A DNA stretch of 64,000 bases from Marinobacter denitrificans (GTDB lineage Bacteria > Pseudomonadota > Gammaproteobacteria > Pseudomonadales > Oleiphilaceae): positions 1 to 64,000 of the forward strand of contig NZ_VMHN01000001.1 of assembly GCF_008795955.1 (NCBI RefSeq). The letters run 5' to 3'. Position 1 is the stretch's first letter. Each line of letters opens with the position of its first letter. Shown here one piece after another: positions 1-7,949 of the stretch. The notes beneath the pieces were generated by a model. It saw only the letters and a list, made by a program, of their open reading frames with translations, did not search any database and was not told where the DNA came from. The translations under genes were made by a program, and so were the position numbers.

Positions 1-125
1 CCTGTGCTTACCTGAAGGATGTGCTGACCCGCCTTCCGACGCAGAAGAACAACGCCATCGACGAGCTATTGCCCCACAACTGGAAGCCGGCTATACCTGA
101 CAAGGTGTGATGGGCGGACGCTTAC
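1..125 (+). mobile_element. Right end of an IS66-family insertion sequence
   Basis: The first 125 bases hold the last codons of an IS66-type transposase followed by a terminal sequence, 111-125, that reads GTAAGCGTCCGCCCA on the minus strand. IS66 elements typically begin GTAAGCG, so the element should end at base 125. The adjacent eight bases AATACACC (126-133) would be one copy of the 8-bp target duplication this family makes; the partner copy lies left of the window. The insertion cuts the CoiA-like gene that follows. Element extent and activity cannot be judged from one end. Confidence 0.8.
3..110 (+). CDS. IS66-family transposase, C-terminal fragment (window-truncated)
   Basis: This frame is open from the window edge and encodes 35 residues before a TGA stop. 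The tail includes YLKDVLTRLPTQ and IDELLPHNW, which match the conserved C-terminal end of IS66 TnpC transposases. The catalytic DDE domain lies outside the window. The stop falls only 15 bp before the end of the element, as is usual in IS66. The truncation is by the window edge; nothing here indicates a broken gene. Confidence 0.85.
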   Translation, partial: CAYLKDVLTRLPTQKNNAIDELLPHNWKPAIPDKV

Positions 126-582
126 AATACACCGGCCCCAGTTCCGCTGAGCTAGCCCAGGCATCCGGCCGAATATCCCTGGTACCTGGCAACGCCGGCT
201 CAATATCTCCGTCAGCCAGCGAGAGGGTCCGGGAGGCGGGAGTGAGAGTTTCGGAAAAGGTACAAGTGATCGGTTCGGGCAGAACAAAGCGGTCAGTAGG
301 CCGGTTCAAGGCTTTAGTGGGTATCGTTAGGCGATCAAGGTGATGGGCCAGTAAGCGCTTGGCGGCATTGTGCAACGCGGTCTCCTGACAAGCCCGCATT
401 TGACTGTCCGATCCGCTCTTGTGTGCGAAATGGTGGGCCCTGATCTTACCCTTGCGCGCAACCAGTATTGCGCCGCACTGCGCGCACTGGCAGTGACACG
501 CCTCGCCACTGACAACCTCTGAAATGATCCGGACCTCACCGGTGGCCCGGTCCCGGGCAGATAACATGCCTCCGTGCGCCAT
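126..582 (-). pseudogene. CoiA-like protein, 3' end removed by IS66 insertion
   Basis: About 152 native residues remain. The N-terminus has a cysteine cluster (C29, C31, C33, C36) followed by KGKIRAHHFAH, the zinc-ribbon-like and HFAH pattern of CoiA-like proteins, which often carry a nuclease domain further on. The reading frame runs into the IS66 terminal repeat at base 125 and stops inside the element, so the C-terminal part is missing here and may lie beyond the IS. The start at 582 has only a weak ribosome site. CoiA relatives in competence act in DNA processing; in an island like this the protein may instead belong to the defence cluster. Function is inferred from the N-terminal motif only. 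Confidence 0.65.
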
Positions 583-665
583 GTCTTACTCGCTGTCGTC
601 TCGGAACAAAGGGGCAGAAAGGGGTGGGCAGCGAAATCCCCCTGAAAAGCAACGAGCCAAGACAT

Positions 666-1577
666 TCACGAAACGCTGAACTCGTCTTCGAGACCAACCC
701 CCTGAAGCTCAACAAATTGGGAAGATCGCTGTTGATACACTTCTTCAGCTAACAGAGTCAGCTCATCGTGTTCTTGATCGTTGCTTTCCTCGAACCCGTG
801 ACCGATCGACACGCCACCCAATTCACTCATTAAGTAACGATTGTGAATCGCGGACTTTCCTGTCTCGCGGATATCTTTGAAGGTGATTCGTGAAAATTGT
901 TTCACCAGATCCGGTTGCTCTTCGGTCAACCTGTCAGCCAAATATTTACATGACCGTGCCGTTTTTTTACTACCGTCAAAAAGAACATCAAACGTTTTGC
1001 CTGGTGCTGGAGAGGAGTCAAGACTCGCCGTAAGCAAGAGAATGAATGTTTTCCACATGCCGGCCTGGGTTCCAAAATAAGGGTCAATCAACGTAATTGA
1101 GCTCGATAACCTTACAAATTCCTTTAGGCTTTGGGAAAGTTCTTCAGCAGTCCTTCTGACCGAAATCTGTGTCACGGAGGGTTCAAGGCCCTGCTCGAAA
1201 TCTTCAATACAAACTACCTGTGAATCCAATGGTATCGGTGGTTTCCGATCCTTCAAAAAATGAATACCACAGAAAAAATTTTGCTCAGCATTTTTCAGGT
1301 TTTCATGAAAGGTAATGCTCCCATCGAAAACGAGTGATCTCTCAACCCGCCGCTCGCTTAACAATCGGAGCAGCTCCTCTAGCCTCATCTGCGCATGCTC
1401 TGACGCATCAGCTGATTGTTTGCTCAGCACCTGTTTGCGAAAGTTCTTCATCTTTGGAAAGTTCCCCGCTACCCGCGGCGACGGCATTGAAAACTCTCTT
1501 AATAAATCCTTGTAATCTCTTCTTGTTTCAGAAACTTTTAATAGGAATTCTGGTTCGATCAGGTGTTCCACTAGCAT
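666..1577 (-). CDS. PLD-like protein coupled to an AAA15-type ATPase; possible effector
   Basis: This 303-aa protein is not a recognised named family. Residues 161-168 (ITLIDPYF) look like the first core strand of the phospholipase D fold, and residues 244-264 contain IHNRYLMSELGG followed by SIGHGFEE, which resembles a divergent HxK-type PLD motif with Arg in place of Lys. The N-terminal 100 residues are charged and helical. Its ATG overlaps the TAA of the upstream ATPase gene by one base (TAATG), with a GGAGG site inside the ATPase gene, so the two are almost certainly co-translated. ATPase plus nuclease-like partner is a common layout in anti-phage systems. Nuclease activity is inferred, not shown, and the missing canonical Lys is a caution. 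Confidence 0.5.
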   Translation of the reverse strand: MLVEHLIEPEFLLKVSETRRDYKDLLREFSMPSPRVAGNFPKMKNFRKQVLSKQSADASEHAQMRLEELLRLLSERRVERSLVFDGSITFHENLKNAEQNFFCGIHFLKDRKPPIPLDSQVVCIEDFEQGLEPSVTQISVRRTAEELSQSLKEFVRLSSSITLIDPYFGTQAGMWKTFILLLTASLDSSPAPGKTFDVLFDGSKKTARSCKYLADRLTEEQPDLVKQFSRITFKDIRETGKSAIHNRYLMSELGGVSIGHGFEESNDQEHDELTLLAEEVYQQRSSQFVELQGVGLEDEFSVS

Positions 1578-3418
1578 TAGAGAAGCTCCTCCCGCCTCTC
1601 AGAAAAAAAGCCCTGCGGCCAGCGAGATGTAAACTCACCATCCTCATCAATTTGGATCCGACGAACAGAGACACCGTCCTCGCCCGGCTCCAGATAAACG
1701 ATCGAAATATCCTCAGGCCTGACCGGTGGAATATCCTCCGGCAGTCGGTTCTCTGTTGTTTCCCGAATTCGCCGAAGCAGGCGGAGAACCAAGTGTTCGC
1801 TGTGAGTCTCTATAAGAAAACTATTCTTTTCAGTAGCGTGCAAAAGCATGTCACCAATTGCTACCTGGATTCGTGGATGGACGTGAAGCTCAGGCTGTTC
1901 ACATGAAACAAAACCGCTCTTTGTAATAAATGACGCGACAACTAAAGGAAATAGTTGCGAAACGCCAACACCTATGTCTGAGGGAGCAACTTCAATCTCG
2001 TTTAGAGTATCCCACAAGGTTAAAGATGCGGTCTGCGAAGAGGTTTCGCCAAAGTCGGGATCCGTCTTTTTTATCACATAACCAGTTTCGCGAAATTTTT
2101 CCAACAAAACACCCATCTTCGTCTTTGTCGGTTCATCTAGATCCTTGCCAATCTTCTCAGCTAACTCTCGCTCCAACGAACCATCATAGAACCTGCTCGT
2201 CAGCTCATGTAACTGTTCGAGAGCACCGACCTTCCTGGGCGCTACAAACTTTGCTTTTTCCTCGCTCATTTTGTAAACCAACTGATATCCCAAGTTCAAT
2301 TTGTCCGCATCAGATATCCAGTGGTTTATTAGAGAATCTCTTTCAGGATCCTTGGCGGCGAGAACATCCCAACAGGCCTTACCTGAATACCAGTCGCCCT
2401 GAGCCGGATATGCATTAGAATGGTATGTAGCATCTCTTATGTGTCGTAAAGGGCCAATACACAGACTCTCATTAAGCAATTCGAGCAGATTGTCGAGTGG
2501 GGCAACGAAGATATCGCTCAGAATCTCTTCGACTACTCGAGTCTCCATGTCTTCACTCAACGACAGGCTGGTCACCAACGTGCGACCAAGCGTAGGAAGT
2601 GCACCCGCAAAGCCTTTGATACCAAGGGCCTTAAAGGAACCATACATGACGCTACTTTCTGCGATATCTGCATTAGATTCGACTGACTCTGATATCAGAG
2701 GCTGTATTTGCGTGAGCTCATGGAGTTCACTTTGAAGCGCTTCATCCGAATATGCGAGATCTTTTAAATCGGGACCCTCTTCATCTTTTGAATCAAGAAT
2801 ATACTCTACCAGGGAGGGGTGGACGGCTTGGCCTTGCTCAATCTGTTCGGAAACCCACTCAGTGAGCTCGTCATACTTCAATAAACTATGTTGGTAATTT
2901 ATCCCAGTGATCATAGGCTGCTTGAGTCCCGAGTCACTGGTAATTTCCGCCAATTCTTCTCCATCGAACGCTACTGTGTAACGCGATACATAGGCTCGCT
3001 CTTGATCAGGAGACCAACTTACCTCCAGCCCCACGGACATCTTATTGGCTCTGGCCGCAAGGCCAATCAATTCGCCAATGGGCCCGATTTCAATAGCAAC
3101 GAGGTCACCAACTTCCACATACGAGGATCCAAGCTTCTCCCCTAGCTCGAACTCAACCCCAATTCGGAGTGTCTCATCCAACCGCTTGCCGTGGACAAGA
3201 TGTCGAAAACCACCAACAAATCGCCCTCCCATCGCTTCAATCCGCTGAGGGTCACACTGGCCTTTCGCCAGGATCTGCTGAACATAGAATAGCGCCATCA
3301 ACACCGTGCTTTTGCCAACCGAGTTGGGGCCAAACAACAGAGTTAAAGGCGCAAATTCAATCGTCTGCTCTTTCCGAAATGAGCGGAAATTAGCGAGTGT
3401 TAGTTGGGTGATTCGCAT
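1577..3418 (-). CDS. AAA15/DUF3696-type ATPase of a two-gene defence-like module
   Basis: This 613-aa SMC/RecF-like ATPase has Walker A GPNSVGKST at residues 30-38, an ABC-like signature region beginning GVGVSQ near 483, Walker B ending in CEQPELHVHP near 505-515, and a His-switch region ETHSEHL near 537. The C-terminal 60 residues resemble the DUF3696 tail of AAA15-class ATPases. No TOPRIM domain is visible, so it is not an OLD-type nuclease. The long middle insertion is probably a coiled coil with dimer interface. The start has an AAGGAAG ribosome site about 11 bases upstream. It is separated from the R-M cluster by about 158 bp and overlaps the PLD-like gene. By analogy with Septu- and PARIS-like pairs it may sense infection and license the partner; that role is inferred. 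Confidence 0.75.
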   Translation of the reverse strand: MRITQLTLANFRSFRKEQTIEFAPLTLLFGPNSVGKSTVLMALFYVQQILAKGQCDPQRIEAMGGRFVGGFRHLVHGKRLDETLRIGVEFELGEKLGSSYVEVGDLVAIEIGPIGELIGLAARANKMSVGLEVSWSPDQERAYVSRYTVAFDGEELAEITSDSGLKQPMITGINYQHSLLKYDELTEWVSEQIEQGQAVHPSLVEYILDSKDEEGPDLKDLAYSDEALQSELHELTQIQPLISESVESNADIAESSVMYGSFKALGIKGFAGALPTLGRTLVTSLSLSEDMETRVVEEILSDIFVAPLDNLLELLNESLCIGPLRHIRDATYHSNAYPAQGDWYSGKACWDVLAAKDPERDSLINHWISDADKLNLGYQLVYKMSEEKAKFVAPRKVGALEQLHELTSRFYDGSLERELAEKIGKDLDEPTKTKMGVLLEKFRETGYVIKKTDPDFGETSSQTASLTLWDTLNEIEVAPSDIGVGVSQLFPLVVASFITKSGFVSCEQPELHVHPRIQVAIGDMLLHATEKNSFLIETHSEHLVLRLLRRIRETTENRLPEDIPPVRPEDISIVYLEPGEDGVSVRRIQIDEDGEFTSRWPQGFFSERREELL

Positions 3419-3577
3419 GTGAAATTATGCTTCCTTCGCAAAAATGACCGCCCCTTCCCCAGGAACGGGCCGAAAAACTTTAAACGTCTCAGGCGGATTC
3501 ATCCTGCTGAAGTGTAGCAATCGAATCCAGGGCCAGTAGCGAACCTAGGGAAAACTTTGCAGCGCACTCCATATTGA

Positions 3578-4069
3578 TCATCCCGAGCGACCACCCTCTA
3601 CCTGACTGTCACTCCAAATACCCACTATCCCATCAGACTGGGATTGCTGATGGTGTTCAATAAACGAGTCTGGATTTGTCGCTGGAGGAAGGAGATCCTC
3701 GCGAGCGTCATAGACTTCTTGCGTCAATACATCGACCTGCGCATACCAGGCTTCCAGATAACTTTGGATGGCGCGTGGCTGACTTTGAAGTTTCAATGTA
3801 CCCTCAATCGGGACCCTTACAATTCGAATTTCCAATTGTCCCTGTAAGCGATCAAGGCTGACGCCCTCCGTATAGAGCCACCGCTTGTAGTACCTTTCCC
3901 AGGCTGGCTCGTCGACATCGATGCAAACTTCGATAGGCATTACGCCGCTCTGCAACTTTGCAATGAGCGCAAACAGCTCGGTCTTGGTAGTCAGGTACCG
4001 TCCGCGCCCCCAGAACAGGTGATTACGCGCGAGATCCAAGCGCCAGCCAACGATGCAAGGTTCAGTCAT
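3578..4069 (-). CDS. Hypothetical 163-aa protein, last gene of the hsd cluster
   Basis: I do not recognise this protein. It is soluble, with no signal or membrane segment, and has a tryptophan- and tyrosine-rich first half (including WERYYKRWLY) and an acidic, Ser/Gln-rich tail. Its start codon overlaps the stop of the ASCH-domain gene by four bases (ATGA), so it is probably translated with it and works with it. It is the last gene before a 158-bp gap. The pair may be an accessory to the restriction system, but no catalytic motif is visible. Confidence 0.6.
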   Translation of the reverse strand: MTEPCIVGWRLDLARNHLFWGRGRYLTTKTELFALIAKLQSGVMPIEVCIDVDEPAWERYYKRWLYTEGVSLDRLQGQLEIRIVRVPIEGTLKLQSQPRAIQSYLEAWYAQVDVLTQEVYDAREDLLPPATNPDSFIEHHQQSQSDGIVGIWSDSQVEGGRSG

Positions 4070-4854
4070 GAAGGTCCGGTCGCACCATGGCTGAATTTAA
4101 AAGAATCTAATTCTCCCTGATCTGCTTCAACCCAGCTCACTGCGGTCACTATGCCCCAATTCCCCTTGTCATTGGGCCGGCGCCACTTCGCCGCTGGCAT
4201 TTTGCGTAAGTAATCCAGCGCTGCCTCGAAATTCTGGAAAGACACTTCCCCACCTTTTTCGCCAACCGTGTATTTCCCGCCTCGCTGGCAGGTGTCGCGG
4301 CTGAACAAAGAACCGTCTTTTGCCATCGGCAATTTAAGACGGCTATCTGCATCATTCCCGCTCTGGCCGGTCCGAGTGACAGGATCTTCCTCTGAATCGC
4401 CATGCCGGGGAGCTCGCGCCTGAATTGGGCTTCCCTCTAACGGCCAGTCCATTTCGGTGAGCTGCTCCGCAATTCCCTGCTGAGTCTGCTCGTCCAACTG
4501 CACCCAGATCACAGCGCCATTTTTGTGCTTGTAAGGAACAGCTGAGGGCAGAGCCGTTGCATTTTCAAGTACCCAAGCGTAGTGCCACTTGTAGTCAGAT
4601 GCTCCGTAGATCTCGGACGGAATTTGATGACTATCTTCGTTCGCAGCCATTTCCTTATTGCCGAACGGGCCCTTTACGTCGACCAATTCAGCTACACCGA
4701 CCACCTGACCAGAACCTTTCTCGATCAGGGCAATAGGTCCCCGCCTGTTGCTCTTCGCTGAACGCATCTCCCATCGCTTTCCTTTCTCCAGAATTCGAGT
4801 CAGCCATGGCTCGCTTACAACTAAACCAACCTCACAACAGCCAATGGATGGCAT
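4066..4854 (-). CDS. ASCH-domain protein encoded behind hsdS
   Basis: Residues 1 to about 125 form an ASCH/PUA-like domain: the start GLVVSEPWLTRILEKGKRWE and following MRS match the ligand-pocket entry of this fold (compare 'GEKTWEIR' in the family), and the later AWVLENA segment fits its last strand. A charged linker leads to a second domain near residues 180-255, with aromatic and Arg motifs (KYTVGEKG, AKWRRPNDKGNWG) that I cannot name. ASCH and EVE domains bind RNA or modified bases, and EVE relatives occur with modification-dependent restriction. The gene starts 20 bp after hsdS ends and overlaps the next gene by four bases, so it is part of the hsd operon. A base-sensing role in restriction is inference. 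Confidence 0.65.
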   Translation of the reverse strand: MPSIGCCEVGLVVSEPWLTRILEKGKRWEMRSAKSNRRGPIALIEKGSGQVVGVAELVDVKGPFGNKEMAANEDSHQIPSEIYGASDYKWHYAWVLENATALPSAVPYKHKNGAVIWVQLDEQTQQGIAEQLTEMDWPLEGSPIQARAPRHGDSEEDPVTRTGQSGNDADSRLKLPMAKDGSLFSRDTCQRGGKYTVGEKGGEVSFQNFEAALDYLRKMPAAKWRRPNDKGNWGIVTAVSWVEADQGELDSFKFSHGATGPS

Positions 4855-4874
4855 TTACTGTCCCCTCCTTTGCC

Positions 4875-6074
4875 CTAGAGTTGGCTGCTAAAAGCTTTCT
4901 GAGATGCTGAAGCGAAGAGCTCTTCCGTGAGATCGCTTGATGAAGAATATTTTTCAGAAATGGCTCTTGCCTTCCTATACATGTCAACAAACTTGCGTTG
5001 TTTCTCTATGGGCGGGAATATTGCTGACGTCTCCTCAAATTTTTTCTTTGATATATTGAGCATTGATCCACTCGTCCCGGTCGCTTGGGACCTCAATCGG
5101 TCTCTCATCCGCTGGTGCCACAACAAATAATTAAGGAATTCGGGAAGCAACTGCTCGTTCGTCTGAATTTTCCAAAGCTTATCCGGCAGGAAAAGGTTGT
5201 CGTAATCCCTATCAACGATCGCCGTCGCGGCTACCAGATCACGCGTGTTTGCGCGACTGAAAAGCAGGTCGCCTGCTCTTGGTTTCAAGAGTTTTTTCCC
5301 AGCCGGCACCGTCAATTCGTCCACCACTTTATTCTCGCTGGGGATGAACTTCCCAGTCGTCACGGAGCTAATCTTTAATACGCCGATCTGCCCCTCACCG
5401 GCAGGACGATTGTCGCCCTTTGCGCTCCACCCAGATTCGATTCGGGCGATTCCGGTCGACAGCGGCGCCTCACCCCAACCCTTCGGATTGCTAACCGGAT
5501 CTCCAAACATCTCCATAAACACACTCCGCAAAAACTGATCCGCCAACTCAAGGGCCTGCTGGCGCTTGCGGCGGAGGGCGTCCGCTTTGTCGAGGATGGT
5601 GGCGATACGTTTTTGTTCTATAAGAGTTGGAAGTTCGATTTCCAATTCCCGCACGATAGACGAATTCAAATTCTTAACTACCGCCCCAGCAGCACGACTC
5701 GCTAGCTGATTTTTTATTTTAGGGGAGCCAAGATAATAGTAGAAAAAATCTGTGTGGATTTTGTCGGTCTTTGGGCTAAGCACCAGCCATCCGTCATGAA
5801 TACAGCCCTCAGTTTTCAGTATGTAAGGCCGCCCAAAACTCATCGAATTGGTTAACAAAAAATCGCCAGGATAGACCTGCCTGGACTTTCTCGTGCCCTC
5901 AGGACGTATCTTTTTTGCCGTTCGCTCTATGTACTTCGAGCCACTGACTGCATCACCTATCATAATCCAGTTGACGCCTGACGGATCATCGGTAATAAAG
6001 CTTTCGATTGGCCTTGGTGATCCCCCACGCGCAACATCGAAAACATCGCCGAGCTTAAGTTTCGCTCCGCTCAT
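4875..6074 (-). CDS. hsdS: Type I restriction-modification specificity subunit HsdS
   Basis: This 399-aa protein has the two-half architecture of HsdS: a first target-recognition domain (about 1-150), a central conserved helix ([20 protein letters not shown], near 151-175), a second recognition domain (about 195-345) and a C-terminal conserved helix beginning [10 protein letters not shown]. It reads the two halves of a split DNA target and holds the methylase and nuclease subunits together. Its ATG overlaps the hsdM stop by four bases (ATGA), giving translational coupling. The target sequence cannot be read from the protein alone. Confidence 0.93.
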   Translation of the reverse strand: MSGAKLKLGDVFDVARGGSPRPIESFITDDPSGVNWIMIGDAVSGSKYIERTAKKIRPEGTRKSRQVYPGDFLLTNSMSFGRPYILKTEGCIHDGWLVLSPKTDKIHTDFFYYYLGSPKIKNQLASRAAGAVVKNLNSSIVRELEIELPTLIEQKRIATILDKADALRRKRQQALELADQFLRSVFMEMFGDPVSNPKGWGEAPLSTGIARIESGWSAKGDNRPAGEGQIGVLKISSVTTGKFIPSENKVVDELTVPAGKKLLKPRAGDLLFSRANTRDLVAATAIVDRDYDNLFLPDKLWKIQTNEQLLPEFLNYLLWHQRMRDRLRSQATGTSGSMLNISKKKFEETSAIFPPIEKQRKFVDMYRKARAISEKYSSSSDLTEELFASASQKAFSSQL

Positions 6075-7612
6075 AACAGCGCCTCTAGGTTTTCTAGATC
6101 TTGCGTAATTTCCGTTTCAATCTCCCTCAATCGATGAAGAATTTCCTTCGGGGAGTCAAAAGATTCCAATTCGTAGATTTGTTCTTTATATCTACTGATC
6201 GAAAGATCGAATTTGTTTTTCTTAATTTCTTCTTTGCTTACCCAGAATGACTTTGACGTGCGGTCATTCTGATCGGTGTCAGCAGCTGATTTATCGCGCT
6301 TTCTGAACTGTTCAACCAAGTCGGGCAAGTCATTTTCTCGAATTTCTTGCCGGCGGTCATCCAAGGTGCGACCGTCCGCCTCTACTTCATAAAACCATAC
6401 GTGGTCAGTCGTACCACCTTTCGTAAAGAACAGAATGGCTGTCGAAACACCCGCGTAGGGTTTAAACACACCACTCGGTAGACTTATCACGGCTTCAAGC
6501 TGGTTATCCTCGACTAGGTGCTTTCTCAACTCCTGATGGGCACGCGAAGAACCGAAAAGCACACCATCCGGCACAATCGTGGCGCTCCGCCCCCCAACCT
6601 TGAGCATTTTCATGATCAGCGCAACGAATAGCAGCTCGGTTTTCTTGGTTTTCACTGTGCGAAGCAAAACCGGGTCGACATCTTCCTCATCCAGAGCGCC
6701 TTTGAACGGTGGATTGGCGAGAATCAGATCGAAGCCCTCCTTCGCGGCCTTGGGGAAACGCTCCGAGAAACGCTGGCTCAAGGTGTCCTGGTAATGAATA
6801 TCCGGCTGGCTAATGCCATGCATCACCAAGTTCATGGCCGCGATGCGCAGCATGGTGGAATCAAAATCGAAGCCGTGGAACATGTCGGTGTCCACATGAT
6901 GGCGGTGCTCTTGCAGAAGATCACCGGAATAGATCTTCTGCTCAACCTCCTCGCCTTTTTCGTTGGTAACCTTTTCCGTAGTGATGGTCTCTGGTGAGCT
7001 GTATTTCTCCAGGAGGTACTCATAGGTTGTCGCAAGGAAACCACCCGTACCACAGGCCGGATCAGCGATGCGGTATGTAGCTTCCGGATCAAGCATTTCC
7101 ACAATCGCACGAATGATATGGCGTGGCGTTCGGAACTGGCCGCTGATCCCTGCCGTGGTCAGCTTTGAAAGCAGGTACTCATAGAGATCCCCTTTCATGT
7201 CCGATTCTTGCAGCGGGAGCTCACTGAGCATGTTGACGGCTTTCACCAGAAGTGTTGGCTTCTGAATCATCAGCTGTGCGTCTTTCATGAATTCGGCGAA
7301 TAGCGATCCCTCGCCTGCCACGTCCTTAAAGTGCGGGAAAACTTCATCTTTCACCACTTTGTACATCTGCTCTGCGGGCAGGTGGCGGAAGCTCTCCCAG
7401 CGCGCCGATTGCTGATGCGGGGCGAAGCGGTGTTTGAAGGGCTGTCCGCTGCGCTGCTCCTTCTTTTCATCGCGACGCTCGTTCATATCCAGCAGACGGG
7501 CATACATCAGGAACGTGATCTGTTCGATCACTGTCAACGGGTTGGTAATGCCCCCGGTCCAGAATTCTTCCCAGAGCTTGTCGATTTTGCTTTTCAGCTC
7601 GCCCGTAATCAT
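6071..7612 (-). CDS. hsdM: Type I restriction-modification DNA methyltransferase HsdM
   Basis: This 513-aa N6-adenine methyltransferase has an HsdM N-terminal helical domain (1-140), a SAM-binding motif DPACGTGG at residues 184-191 and the catalytic NPPF at 300-303. It methylates adenine at the site chosen by HsdS, protecting host DNA. It overlaps both neighbours: its start overlaps the stop of the 103-aa gene by four bases (7609-7612), and its stop overlaps the hsdS start by four bases. Length and motifs are normal, so it appears intact. Confidence 0.95.
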   Translation of the reverse strand: MITGELKSKIDKLWEEFWTGGITNPLTVIEQITFLMYARLLDMNERRDEKKEQRSGQPFKHRFAPHQQSARWESFRHLPAEQMYKVVKDEVFPHFKDVAGEGSLFAEFMKDAQLMIQKPTLLVKAVNMLSELPLQESDMKGDLYEYLLSKLTTAGISGQFRTPRHIIRAIVEMLDPEATYRIADPACGTGGFLATTYEYLLEKYSSPETITTEKVTNEKGEEVEQKIYSGDLLQEHRHHVDTDMFHGFDFDSTMLRIAAMNLVMHGISQPDIHYQDTLSQRFSERFPKAAKEGFDLILANPPFKGALDEEDVDPVLLRTVKTKKTELLFVALIMKMLKVGGRSATIVPDGVLFGSSRAHQELRKHLVEDNQLEAVISLPSGVFKPYAGVSTAILFFTKGGTTDHVWFYEVEADGRTLDDRRQEIRENDLPDLVEQFRKRDKSAADTDQNDRTSKSFWVSKEEIKKNKFDLSISRYKEQIYELESFDSPKEILHRLREIETEITQDLENLEALL

Positions 7613-7920
7613 TTGTTTACTTCTCCGTTTTCAATTTGTTCCCAGGATCGAATTGCCCGCTCATCAATGGCGTAAAGTCCGGTGCGGCCTCCCCGGGTGG
7701 GTGGTTTCTCTGTGCGGGCACGAACCCGGTAACCTTGTCGAGTCACTTTTCGGATCATCTCGTCTTCGTCCATGACAGGGGTACTATCACTTTTGGTATT
7801 GCCACCTTTTGCAACACGGAAGGCCAGCTGACCTGTATCCCGGTCTTTTACTCTAGACGGATAGAGAATGTCGCCAGAGACATGAAACAGGCGCAGCTTG
7901 CGGCAAAGTATATCCGTCAT
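7609..7920 (-). CDS. Small hypothetical protein encoded between hsdR and hsdM
   Basis: This 103-aa protein is unrecognised. It is basic and soluble, and the second half ([15 protein letters not shown], then [19 protein letters not shown]) may form a small winged-helix or nucleic-acid-binding fold. I chose ATG at 7920 because AAGGAA lies nine bases upstream; an in-frame TTG at 7944 is possible. It sits 29 bp after hsdR and overlaps hsdM by four bases, so it belongs to the operon. Candidate roles are regulator, restriction alleviator or assembly factor. All are guesses from position and charge. Confidence 0.65.
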   Translation of the reverse strand: MTDILCRKLRLFHVSGDILYPSRVKDRDTGQLAFRVAKGGNTKSDSTPVMDEDEMIRKVTRQGYRVRARTEKPPTRGGRTGLYAIDERAIRSWEQIENGEVNK

Positions 7921-7949
7921 ATAGATGCCATTCCTTTTAATCAATCTTG

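Noticed and set aside
3419..3577. Sigma-54-like CTGGCCC site before the ATPase gene
   Set aside because: The spacing to any GC doublet is 8 or 14 bases instead of 10, so it does not fit a sigma-54 promoter.
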